From Lucinisca nassula (Eukaryota > Mollusca > Bivalvia > Lucinida > Lucinidae), in contig OY757014.1 in assembly GCA_963580285.1 (NCBI GenBank), forward strand, positions 16,706,334 to 16,770,333: a stretch of DNA of 64,000 bases, written 5' to 3'. The notes under the pieces are model-generated. The model ran no database searches. It was given only the letters and a program-made list of their open reading frames with translations, and had not been told where the DNA came from. This document shows, one piece after another, positions 9,675 through 19,739 of this stretch. Each line of letters begins with the position of its first letter. The first letter of the stretch is position 1. The position numbers were made by a program, and so were the translations under genes.

Positions 9675-11034
9675 ACAAGCGAGCCATGATGGCCTATAAC
9701 TGCTCACCTGAGTCATTTAAAGCAATTTGAAGTAATGGCTTAGTCTTTGACCCGACATGACCCATAATTCAAACTAACACATTCTAACTTAAATTCAGTT
9801 TTTTAGGACAAACAGTCTGGTTAAGACATCATCAAGTCAAACATTCGGGTGAAGATTCATGAAGACTGAAGCAAAACTGTGGCCTCTGGGGTGTACAAAA
9901 TGTTTCGTTTTTTTTTTTGTGTGTGTTTTTTTTTTAAATTTGACCTGGTTTTGGATTTTGTTTGATTTGAGGTTTAAAGTCCCCGTAAACACTGTATAGG
10001 TCATTTTGGAGACATTGCTTCCAATTTTGTGGGATTTTTACCCGACATTGAGATGAAATGACATCTCAAGCCTTGTGCCCAAATGTAACCAATAGGATTT
10101 ATCAGCATGGACGGTCCGGCTCGCCTGGGCAGGCTTAGAACCTTTATGTGGTTTACCAGTACTTGTGTGCGGTCGGACTCAGCTCTGCGTGGAAGCATCA
10201 TCTAACCCATCTATTTCTTCAAGCCCCGATGCGCGGGGGCCGACCTAGTTTTTGATCCAACATGACTTATATTCTTACTTGATCGAGATTTTTGCAGTCA
10301 ATCATTCAGGTGAAGTTTCATAAATATTAAATCATAAATGAGGTCTCTAAAGTGCACACAGGGTTTTAACGCAATTTGACTTCGTGACCTAGTTTTTGTT
10401 TTATCTGACATGACCCATATTCAATCTTGACTGAGATATCATCAAGTCAAATATTCAAGTGAAGTTTCTTGTAAATTGAAGCAAAAATGTGGCCTCTAGG
10501 GTGCACACAAGGTTTTAACGAAATCTGACCTAGTGACCTAGCTTTTGATCCGACATGAACCATATTCATTTGATTGAGATATCATCAAGTCAAATATTCC
10601 GATTGAAATTTCATGAAGATTGAAGCAAAACTGCGGTCTCTAGGGCACACAAAATGTTTTAACGAAATTTGACCTAGTTTTTATCCCAGATGACACATAT
10701 TCGCATTTGACCCAGATATCTTCATGTCAAACATTCAGGGGAAGTTTCACGAAGTCTGACGCAAAACTGTTGCCTCTAGGGAGCATATAAGGTTTTAATA
10801 TTTGGCCTAGTGTCCTAGTTTTTAATCCGACAAGACCCATATTCGAACTTGACTGAGACAAACATTCTGGCAAAGCTTCATAAAGATCAGATTAAAGCTG
10901 TGGCCTCTAGAAGTTGCACAAGGTAAATGTTGACGTCGGACGATGCATGAATTACGGCGCACGAGACGGACGTAAGACAGGCACAGGGTGATCATAATAC
11001 CTCACATTGAGCACTTCTTGCTCAGGTGAGCTAA
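9675..11034 (+). mobile_element. Helentron-like element H4
   Basis: The 5' end ACAAGCGAGCCATGATGGCC...TGCTCACCTGAG and the 3' end CACATTGAGCACTTCTTGCTC-AGGTGAGCTAA match the family's ends. The core is about seven units of GACCTAGTTTTTGATCCGAC, TATTCGAACTTGACTGAGAT, GTTTCATGAAGATTGAAGCA and AACTGTGGCCTCTAGGGTG. A decayed GAC-rich stretch (10930-10975) precedes the terminal hairpin. An S1 SINE sits inside it at 9957-10241. Confidence 0.7.
9957..10241 (-). mobile_element. SINE S1 copy with target-site duplication
   Basis: 285 bp on the minus strand, inserted in a unit of H4. Flanking GACCTGGTTTTGGAT (9942-9956) and GACCTAGTTTTTGAT (10242-10256) are the duplicated target, 12 of 15 identical. The 3' end is TCAAATCAAACAAAA. 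Confidence 0.8.
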
Positions 11035-11090
11035 ACACCCCAGTCAGTTTCTAAATATATCTAAATCTTACATCCATAAAATTCACTCTT

Positions 11091-11802
11091 TTAACCCATT
11101 TTGTACAGGAAACCCCAAAATTGGTACCCTGGCAAATAGTGCAGAACAGAAGTGAAGGCACAGATCAGGAATCAATACAATTAACCCACAGCTCCCATCA
11201 GAGACACCAGAGGGAAAGAAACATAAACATGAAATAACTAGACCTTATTGAAACACCAATAGCAGAAAGCCAAAAGGACAGTCACTTTCCCACAAAATGG
11301 CCAATTGGCTATCCAAAACAAAAATATATAAGCGATACACACACTGAAAGACAAAACATAACAAAAATAAACCGCGACAGAAGAACTGCCAAGAGCTTAA
11401 ATCAACTCTACGTGGCCACAATCCTCGCCCTTACTTACGTCGAGATTTAGACAAATAACCCGCCCAGTCCGCATGAAAGCCTCCAAACCCACCAGCGCAA
11501 CATCCCTGAGAACACAAAAACTAAACAACCATAGGACGAAACAACGCCGAGGACTCAAAAGCAAGAAACAACCGAAGTACTGGAGCAAAAGAAAACCAAC
11601 AGGCAGACCCTGACGGGCCCGACTAGATCAGGCCCATATCAGATGCTGAAAAATGTGTCGTCTGATCAGGGCCTACATTGTTTGCAAATAATTAAGCCAT
11701 TTTCCCAAATAAATTTTGAAGAAAACACAACCTGACACCTCAAAATTTTGAAATGGGCTCTTGTTAAAGAAGGAAAATTCCATTTGGTACAAAAAGGGTT
11801 AA
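11091..11802. mobile_element. TTAA-flanked MITE, copy d, interrupted
   Basis: It starts TTAACCCATTTTGTAC at 11091 and ends GGTACAAAAAGGGTTAA at 11802. Its central palindrome is split by the dispersed repeat R5 (11147-11595). GCAGA occurs on both sides of the insert (11141-11145 region and 11602-11606), a possible 5-bp target duplication. Confidence 0.75.
11147..11595. mobile_element. Dispersed repeat R5, copy 1
   Basis: A 449-bp unit running from AGTGAAGGCACAGATCAGGA to GGAGCAAAAGAAAA. Highly similar copies occur at 45747-46225 (inside LINE-B) and, truncated, at 27812-27964. Shared phrases include AGAGACACCAGAGGGAAAGA, GGCCACAATCCTCGCCCTTA and GTCCGCATGAAAGCCTCC. There is no coding potential beyond 63 codons and no TIR that I can see. 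It behaves as a mobile sequence of unknown class. Confidence 0.7.
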
Positions 11803-12365
11803 GATATAAACTGGAAGAATTCATTCAGAACGAATGATGGATGTTATAAAATCTAGCTCTTATAGTTCTGAGAAATGAACTTAAACATTAGGTTGAACAC
11901 TAGGGTTGATGCAACAGTTCACCAATAGGGTGGTCGCAATATTTCACGAATTCAGTGAACAATAAAAAGTAGGTCAATGCCAAATATAGATGCTTGCATT
12001 AAAATTGCCATCCCTAGATACAAGTTTGTACCAAGTATCATTAATGAAGGTCTCACAGTTCTTGAGAAATGAACTCGACCACTAGCGTGAGCGCTAGGGT
12101 GGTCGCAATATTTTACAAAGTCAGTAAACCATGAAATATACGTCAAGGTCAAATATGGATGCTTGTATTTAAGTTGCGATCCACAGATAAAGTTTGTACC
12201 AACTATAATTAATGAAGCTCTTATAGTACTTGAGAAATTAAATTGAGCATTAGGGTGAACGAATGTTGATGCCTTGATAAACGGATGGACAGACAGACGG
12301 GCAGGCGCGACAACAAAATGCTTAGGGGAAGGGTAGTAACTAATGTTGGTAGAACTTGTGGCCCA
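11803..12365. repeat. Tandem units of about 190-240 bp
   Basis: Two and a half units share CTCTTATAGTTCTGAGAAATG, GGGTGGTCGCAATATTT(C/T)AC, CCAAATATAGATGCTTGCAT and AAGTTTGTACCAAGTATCAT. They are followed by GGACAGACAGACGGGCAGGC and a short C-rich end near 12330. This is the core and tail of another non-autonomous element. Confidence 0.55.
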
Positions 12366-12439
12366 ACCCCATATGCTATCATGAAAGGCAATAAAATATG
12401 TTTAACTTAACAAAATGCTGCAAGGTACCTTACATGTAC

Positions 12440-13680
12440 ACGGAGGGCTCATAGTATTATTATGTGGTTTTATACAAAATGGTGACCTCCTGTGGTAGAA
12501 ATCTTGACCCCAGGGACATAATTTGAACTAGCCGCTCCAGTGGGACAGACATGGCTCACCTTAATGAGGCTGATCGATCTTGATGTGTTACATTGTGCCT
12601 TGGTGGCCATCTTGTCTATCAGAGAAATTCTGAACCTGCGTGTTGCCTTGCTGCTCATGAGTAAGTTTCTGAATAACTCAATCCGAATTAAGATTCAGGA
12701 AGAGGTTATTTTGGTGCAGAGTGGGAGGTGTATTCATCTTGTGGACATAGCAAATTTGACATATATTGACTACGTCTGGACTGCCCAACCATGCCAGTGT
12801 TATCTACGATTACTATACATGTGACAGTGTTGTGAAGAATTTCAAGAAGGCTGTCATCTTGGCTATTGGAAGTTAACAATTTTAGCCATTCTGAATCTCC
12901 AGTTCACCCTAATGTCTTATTTGTTATTTGGCTTTGTGCGGTTGGTCCATGTTTCATCTGCTTGTGTGTGTGCCTCCGTGTCACTTTCTATAGGTGACTT
13001 GTGACGGCTGTGTTCTTGGATTGTGGCCTTTCCTGAGTGACCTTTTCTTACTAGTTCCCACCAATTTTGACTCAGTGCAACCGACCATTTTGGGAGCAGA
13101 TGTGGTTTGAAGATTTCCAAGATGGCCATCGTGGGTTCCATCCTGGATAATAGAACAAAATGGTTCTAACAAAATCTGAATCTACACATCGTTCCAATGC
13201 CTCCCACAAAGTTTCAGCTCAAATCAACTTGATGTGGTTTCAAGATATTCAAGATGGCTATAATGACAGTCATCTTGGGAAATGAAACAGAATAATCTTA
13301 GCAATTCTGAACCCCCATGCCGCCCCATTGCCTCCTATTACGTTTAAGCACAGTCCGACTGTCGATTTGGGCGGAGATGCTGTTCAAAAGAATTTCAAGA
13401 TGGCCGCCAAGGAAACCATCTTGGATATCGGAATGAAATTAATTTGGTAATCACTATGCCACCCTGATTGCCCTCATTAAGTTTCAGCTCAATCCGACTG
13501 TTGGTACGGGAAATGTCCTTTAATGAATTTCAAGTAGGGTGCCATGGTGGCCATCTTGGCTATTTGAAGGGAACGGTTTTAGCAAATCTGAATCTCCATG
13601 TCACCCCAATAACCAACAAGTACGTTTTAACTCAATCTGACTTTCACTTCAGTAGAAAATGTCGCTTAAATAATAATAAT
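12440..13680. repeat. Degenerate ~165-bp tandem units
   Basis: Six or so units share AATTTCAAGATGGC(C/T), GCCATCTTGG(A/C)TAT, TTTTAGCAATTCTGAATC, CACCCCAATGCCTCC and AAGTTTCAGCTCAATCCGACT. The same unit family recurs at 36040-36615. Short ORFs here are not gene-like. Confidence 0.6.
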
Positions 13681-13689
13681 AGTACTAAT

Positions 13690-13887
13690 CGACCTTATTT
13701 ATAGAGGGTTCCACTTTAGCACTAGTACTAATCTTCCATGTGGCCCTATTTTCCTTGGTAGAAAGCAATACTGAGCAATGTGGATAAAGTCTTTTGCTCA
13801 AGGAAACAGCACTTGGCACTTGTGAGGATCGAACCAGCTACCTCTTGATCTCAAATCCGATGCTTTACCACTGCACCACAGCGCTCC
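13690..13887 (-). mobile_element. tRNA-derived SINE S2
   Basis: On the minus strand a tRNA-like head starts GGAGCGCTGTGGTGCAGTGG at 13887, with an A-box-like TGGTGCAGTGG and a B-box-like GGTTCGATCC. It is followed by CTTGAGCAAAAGACTTTATCC and the body to about 13690. The head does not close into a complete acceptor stem, so this is a SINE and not a functional tRNA gene. Confidence 0.65.
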
Positions 13888-15330
13888 ATATAATTTTAAG
13901 ATCTTGGATGTTGAAACAGAATGGTTGAAACTGTCCTTTAAGATGTCGATGGACCTGCAACCCATGTGACCTTGGGCCAAACTGCCGAATGGCTTTGACC
14001 TTTAGCATTCATACACATTCATTTTGAAACTACTCTCATGTCAAAGGCCACAATTTTTTTTTGAAAAAATGCATTGTTTGTCTTTTCCCCACCAAATAGG
14101 CTAAGGAACCAAATTTGACGTTGTCGAGAAATAGGTCAAGGTCCCTAGGGTCATCATTAGAACAAATTTGGTAGAACTCAGTCATCCGATGCTTTGTATC
14201 AAGTTTCAAGGCAATCAGCCCTGTGATTCTGGAAAGATTTGTTAAGGTTTTTTCCCCAAATCTGGCATGATGGTCACATGACCTCGAACACTTGTTCAAG
14301 GATTCATTCCCCATTGCAAGGAGGTTGCATATGAAATTTCATTGAAATTTGCCTAGCTGTTTTAGAGGAATTTCCTTCAAAATGATGATGGACCTGCAAT
14401 CCAAACGATCTTGGACCAAGGTCGCCAAATCACCTTGACGTTTAGCATTTATAGATACTCAACTTGTACATTTACCTACTCTCATGTGGTCCAATGATTC
14501 TAGAGAAGAAATTTCTTGCGTTTTCAGTGGACCAATGGTTCTTGAGTAGAAGGTTTTTTTTTAAGGTTTTTGTACCATAGTTGTGCGAAGAGGCAATCTT
14601 GGTTATGTGACCATTGACCATTGATCAATGTTTTGTTCCACCATTGTCAGGAGTTTGCATATGGAATTTAATTGAATTTTGCCCAGCTGTTACAGAGAAA
14701 ACATTCTTTGAAATAAAGACGTGCGATCCAAGCAAGCTTAGGCCAAGGCCAAGGCCGCCAAATGACCTTGACCTTAGGCATTCACAGACATTCATTTTAA
14801 ACCTGCCCTTATGTCACAGACCACACTATTTTTAAAAAACATGACTTGTTTCATCTTTGTCCCCATTCAAAAGCCTAAGGAACCAAATTTGACAATGCGG
14901 TAAAATTGGTGAAGATCAATCAAGACACATCATTTTTGTGCGTGCCTCCGTGTCACTTTCTATAGGTGACTTGAGACGGCTGCGTTCTTGGATTGGTGCC
15001 TTTCCTGAGTGACCTTTTCTTACTAGTTGGTAGTACTCAGTCACCCAATGCTACATAACATGTTTCATGACAAATTGCCCAGTGGTTCTGCTGAAGAATT
15101 AAAAAAATCCATCTTTGGGCATGGCTGCTATCTTGGTCGTGTGCACTGGACCATTCGAACAAACTTCCGTTCCACCTATGCCTGGAGAATGTGAAATTTA
15201 ATTGAAATAATGGCCCAGTGGTTTCAAGGAAGAAGTGTTCTGAAAATATTGACAGACGACAACAGACGATGGCGATATTTGACAGACCATAAAGATGGAT
15301 ATAATCTTCCCCTGAACCTCTGAGTTGAAA
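13888..15330. repeat. Long degenerate tandem units (about 350-490 bp)
   Basis: Three to four units share GATGATGGACCTGCAA(C/T)CC, CTTGACCTTTAGCATTCA(T/C)A, CTAAGGAACCAAATTTGAC and GCATATG(A/G)AATTTAATTGAA. It ends near GACAGACGACAACAGACGATGG (15250-15275), the GAC-rich stretch typical of these elements. A segment at 14940-15028 repeats 12960-13060 almost exactly. Confidence 0.55.
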
Positions 15331-15696
15331 ATAATGTAAAGAAGAAACCAGCTAGAGTTATGGATCTTGCTCTCCGCATTTCTCCTCACCAAGATGTATC
15401 AACTGCTTACGTATCGAGCCAATGGCAGAAACAGTAACAAAATTAATGTCTGGGTAAAGTTAATGGGAATGGATGAAAAGACATAATTTAAGTGTATATA
15501 CAATGGGTTTACTTTGCCTAATATTTATTATACGAAGCTTGATGTAAATACCGGTTTGAATGAAATCTACTCATTACTTGATAATTCAGAATGAGAATAG
15601 GAAAAAAGTCTGTGTTCATGTACAAACATGTACTTTCTATGATTAATGAGACCCAAAAAAGATTCAACAGATTCTTAAAAAATCCCAAAATAATAC
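15331..15696. other. Intron sequence, AT-rich
   Basis: Unique AT-rich DNA downstream (minus strand) of the donor site of the exon at 15697-15771. No repeat family was recognised. Confidence 0.4.
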
Positions 15697-15771
15697 CTCC
15701 AGTGTTGTAAATCTTGGACTCGGAGGCTTAGTGAGTTCATCATAAACTTTTCCTTGTAATCCTCTGAAATC
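15697..15771 (-). CDS. Internal coding exon of the unidentified host gene
   Basis: On the minus strand, GACTTTTTTTGGTTTGCAG is a strong acceptor (polypyrimidine tract plus CAG). It is followed by 75 bp with no stop in the phase-0 frame, and then by the donor GTATTATT. The phase-0 peptide is DFRGLQGKVYDELTKPPSPR followed by FTTLE. A second frame is also open (beginning ISEDYKEKF), but only phase 0 joins both neighbours (35559-35682 ends in phase 0, 5572-5748 begins in phase 0). I do not recognise the product. The exon stands in unique sequence between repeat arrays, as real exons in such genomes do. Confidence 0.55.
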
Positions 15772-16059
15772 CTGCAAACCAAAAAAAGTCATTACAACTT
15801 TATACATATAAAATGACACAGAGCAATTTCTTTATTATTCTCAGCATTGTCAGCTTAACCGGGTTGTAGTTGGCCAAAATGTAAACTATTCTAGTAAGTA
15901 CAGAATCTAATACAGTGGTATTTTATGTCTACAAAAAGGGGTAGATATTTTTTCAGCAAATCTCTAAGTACATTTGCCACACTAAATGATTACGTTAGTT
16001 GCGAATTGTTATTGTCAATGTTAGTTGAGAACAAGCAGACCCTGATTGTGGTCTATAAA
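15772..16059. other. Intron sequence
   Basis: Unique AT-rich DNA just upstream of the exon on the minus strand. No further exon is seen. Confidence 0.35.
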
Positions 16060-16424
16060 AATATTGTGTTATAATGCTTCCATGCCATAAAATGTAACTT
16101 GAATTGCACAGTCGATGGCACGCCATCGCATATTCCCACGTCACTACATAATCTACTCTTCATGCCGTTCGCGTTGATATGTTACACGGCCATGCTCTGG
16201 AAATTTTTATTTTTGACTCCCCGCGGGCCCCACCCACCCTGGGCCCGCCCCTATGTGTGTGATCAAAATTCTGAAAGTGTCCAGCACTCCCCAGACCAAA
16301 GATCTATCAGTTCCCAAAATTTCAAGTTTCTATCTATAACCGTCTAGGAGTTATCCGGTAAGACGGACGGACGGACGACGAAGACCATTACAATATTCCC
16401 ACATTTTCTTCGAAAAGCGTGGGG
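16060..16424 (+). mobile_element. 3' part of a Helentron-like element of another family
   Basis: It ends GGACGGACGGACGACGAAGA, then ATTCCCACATTTTCTTCGAA and AAGCGTGGGGATAAC: a GACGG microsatellite followed by a CCCAC.../...GTGGGG hairpin. ATATTCCCACG also appears near 16130. The 5' end was not found. Confidence 0.5.
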
Positions 16425-16700
16425 ATAACAACAAAGAAGTTACAGTGATATGGAACATGGCAAAAAGCGATACAGCGAATGGCAAACAGTGATACAGCAA
16501 ATGGCAAAAGGTGATACCAAGCATGACAGTCAAAACGTGATACCGAGCATGGCATAATGAAGTACAGCAAAGTTTTGCAAAAACGATATAGGGCATGCGA
16601 TAACATGATAAAGAGCATGCCAAAACGTGATACCGAGCATGGCAAAAAGTCCCATCAAGCATGGCAAGAAGTGATACAGAGCATTGCGAAAGTGATTCTA
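16425..16700. repeat. ~21-22-bp minisatellite
   Basis: About twelve variants of GTGATAC(A/C)(G/A)AGCATGGCAAAA. The period produces open minus-strand frames (7-residue periodic peptides in 16351-16662), which I regard as non-coding. Confidence 0.75.
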
Positions 16701-16858
16701 AGGATGGCCTAGACTACTTGACGATCTGTTCAACCAGCAAAGATGCATTAATGATCAACCTAATACGGCTAGAGTCTTAGCCTATCTCGATGTGGATACA
16801 ATCAAGAATGTAGATTGCCCATGCAATTAGACTGTGCCTCATATTTGCTCCTAAGAAT

Positions 16859-17062
16859 AAGATGAAATGACATCTCAAGCCCTGCCACCCAATGAAACCA
16901 ATAGGGTTTATAAGCATGGACGGGCCGACTCACACCGCTTTGCCTGGGCATGCTTTAATCCTCTAAGCGGTTTACCAGTACTCGTGTGCGGGTCGGTGTC
17001 CGCTCTGCGTGGAAGCATCATGCAGCCCATATATTTCTTCAAACCCCGATGGGCGGGGGCCA
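16859..17062 (-). mobile_element. SINE S1 copy, 3'-shortened
   Basis: The 5' two thirds of S1 on the minus strand. The GGCCCCCGCCCATCGGGG end is at 17062, and the sequence breaks at AGATGAAATGACATCTC near 16862 without the TCAAATCAAAC tail. Confidence 0.7.
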
Positions 17063-17730
17063 GGAAACAGTGTATGACTAAATTAATCTCAAAACTTTTC
17101 GGAATGGTACTTAATCAACATGCTGATGAAAAATCAAAGCATTGAATACCGGTGGGTCGACTGTCTCTGAGTGTAGGCTGGGAAAATAGTCCTGGACTAA
17201 TTTTTTTGTATAACCCTTAAATTTAAGTTTTTAAGCAAAAAGTGTAGACCCTGATCAGATGCTGCGTTTTGCGTCGTCTGATTCTTAATTCCTGTACTGC
17301 GAGAAAAAAGTCCAGATCATGATAAGACGACGTTCTGAGGCGTCTGAGTTGGGTCTACGACATTTGTCAAGCCCGACCCATGGTTCCAGTCCAGATTCTA
17401 TAGATAACCTACTGCGATAAAATTAACGCTACTATTGTCTATAAATAAGTTATATGGGTTTCATTCAAATCAGTGATAGTCACATGAACTTCAGCACTGA
17501 AGAGTTTTTTAGTGCTTGGTAACTCTGGGTCGATTGTTGGTGCTTGAAAGGTCCATGTCTGATTATAGCTTTCGCATAAAGCCGATCTTGTCAGAGCTTC
17601 TGATGCTCGTGTATATCAACAGGTTTCTGTCCATGGCTGTTAACATTTAGCATTAAAGCTGGCGATGGCTGATAAAACATAAATTGACACATTCATCGCC
17701 ATTATCATTTTCAGATTTAAACTTCATATA
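17063..17730. other. Unassigned sequence with a decayed MITE core
   Basis: At 17235-17380 there are degenerate pieces resembling the TTAA-MITE palindrome (GTGTAGACCCTGATCAGATG, GCGTCGTCTGATT). At 17439-17558 the minus strand has a 39-codon open stretch after an AG; see findings. No reliable gene. Confidence 0.35.
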
Positions 17731-17962
17731 CTTAAGCCCCGCCCATCGGGGCTTGGAGAAATGATCTGAAACCGACCGTAAACCGCTGAGCCTCTCGTCG
17801 CGTTTATAAAACAGACTAAAATGATTTGTAAATACCCTCATCACGTCACAATTTAACACATCAAGTTTGCGCTAGGATCGTCTTTCTGCAATGCGTAGTA
17901 AACCTCAAATCAAACTCTCTCTCTCATACAAACACGTGCGCGCGCACGCACGCACGCACACA

Positions 17963-18216
17963 CCGCCCCCGGTCATCGGGGCTTGAAGAAATAGATTGGG
18001 CTGCATGGTGCTTTCACACAGAGCTGAAACTGACTGCACATGAGTACTGGTAAACCGCTTAGAGGTTCTAAGCCTTCCCAGGAAAATTGATGTGAGTCGG
18101 GACCGTCCATGAATATAAACCCTATTGGTTCATTGAGCGGCAGGGCTTGATATGTCATTTCATTTTAGTCCCACACAAGTGCAAGCAACGTCTCCAAAAT
18201 TACCTATAGAATGTTG
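17963..18216 (+). mobile_element. SINE S1 copy, plus orientation
   Basis: It runs CGCCCCCGGTCATCGGGGCT through TCCAAAATTACCTATAGAAT, where a second S1 copy in opposite orientation abuts it. A short CA/CG-rich microsatellite (17935-17962) precedes it. Confidence 0.7.
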
Positions 18217-18446
18217 GATACCAATTTTGTGGGACTTTTACCCGACATTGAGATGAAATGACATCTCAAACCCTATCGCCCAATGAAAACAATAAGGTTT
18301 GTTATCATGGACGGTCCGGCTAGCACCGCTTTGCCTGTGCGGTAGATCCTCTAAGCGGTTTACCAGTACTCATGGACGGTCAGTTTCAGCTCTGCGTGGA
18401 AGCATCATGTAGCCTATCTATTTCTTCAAGCCCCGGTGGGTGAGGA
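18217..18446 (-). mobile_element. SINE S1 copy, minus orientation
   Basis: It begins CCAATTTTGTGGGACTTTTA and ends at CCCCGGTGGGTGAGG. Directly after it, GGCGTAAAACCTCAAATCAAAC (to 18475) is the tail of the preceding plus-strand copy. So this minus copy may be inserted into, or recombined with, the plus copy. Confidence 0.65.
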
Positions 18447-18489
18447 CGGTGGCGTAAAACCTCAAATCAAACAAACACAAACGTATGCA

Positions 18490-18870
18490 CGCATGTTCCT
18501 TCGGGTCCCGTCCATCGGGGTTAGGAGAAATTGACTGGGCTGCATGGTGCTTTCACACAGAGCTTAAACGGACCGCATATGAGTACTGGTAAACCGCTTA
18601 GGATGTTGAAGCCCTCTCTGGCAAAGTAATACGAGTCGGACCACCCATGCATATTAACCCAATTGGTTTTCATTGGATCGCACGGCTTGAGATGTCATTT
18701 CTTTCTCTATATACTGCCATACGCCATCGCGCACATTCTAGGCAGGTGTACTACTGAGCTACCACGCTCCCTTTGATATCATCTCAGTGTCGGGTAAAAG
18801 TCCAACAAAATTGGAAGCAACTTCTCCAAAATGACCTAAATAGTCCTGACAAGGACGTTAAAACCTCAAT
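18490..18870 (+). mobile_element. SINE S1 copy with tRNA-like insert
   Basis: S1 from GGGTCCCGTCCATCGGGGTT to ACGTTAAAACCTCAATTC. Between 18703 and 18775 it carries an extra segment. On the minus strand that segment reads GGGAGCGTGGTAGCTCAGTA, a tRNA A-box-like sequence without a matching B box. Confidence 0.6.
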
Positions 18871-19087
18871 TCAAAAACTGATATTCATTCGGAGACGTTG
18901 ATCATCAACCGTTCGACGCTTATGGCCCACAAATAGGAAATATGAAATCAACGTTCGCTGCCGTGGAGTTTTTGAAATAGGCTATAATTACGCTCTAACT
19001 TTCCATCCGAAAATAACTTGCCTACGTGACAAAAAACGACAGATCAAGTGCACTTTGTGGGTCAGTGCAATTGCTAAATCTTTCTGC

Positions 19088-19345
19088 AATCAATAGTAGT
19101 ATTGACTGGGCAGTTAAACTCCAATACAAACAAACAAAACCTACGGTCATTCTCTCCCTCCTGTTGATTCAAGAAGGACAGTTGTCAGTTTCTTGAGAAA
19201 GAATGTGCACTGTACTGGTTAACCGCTTTTGTAAAAGCCTGCCCAGGGAAAGTATGGATTGGTAAACTGACCGGCTCAAAAATGACCTAAAATAGTGTTG
19301 ACTGGGCCATTAAACGCCAATACAAACAAACAAAACAAACAAACA
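19088..19345 (+). mobile_element. SINE S3 tails (RTE-like 3' ends)
   Basis: Two copies of a 3' end: TATTGACTGGGCAGTTAAAC...CAATACAAACAAACAAAAC (19100-19140) and GTGTTGACTGGGCCATTAAA...CAATACAAACAAACAAAC (19290-19345). The second includes an upstream body (AAGGACAGTTGTCAGTTTCT, 19173) shared with 40665-41095. The ACAAAC-repeat tails suggest RTE-type mobilisation, which is inference. Confidence 0.55.
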
Positions 19346-19739
19346 TGAAAATATCTCAAACGGTATCAGAGTTATCGAGCTGACACAAAATCATAAGGTG
19401 CCGACGGACGGATTCTGGGCTTTTCAGATCGAATTCATACCTTTTTATTTTTTGAAAAATGGAGTCATAAAGAGGAATTCTTCTGAACGAGGAAGAACCA
19501 CATCCCTGTTTATAAGGGCAACGGCAAAGCACAACCCCGAGTAAGGCAAGCTCAGATGCCGTAAAAGAACCGAGATGGGGCGTCATCTAGGACAGGCGGT
19601 CCTATAAAAAAGACCCGCTCCCAACCATCATGGCAGTTTCAGTTTCAAATACAGAATCTGAGTTAGGCGGTACCAATAGACATCAAAGTTCTGTTGGTGA
19701 CATCTCCGACTTGGTCTCCTCTCAGGTACGGCGGCGAAT

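Noticed and set aside
16351..16662. 103- and 85-codon minus-strand ORFs
   Set aside because: Products of the ~21-22-bp minisatellite; peptide periodicity follows the DNA repeat.
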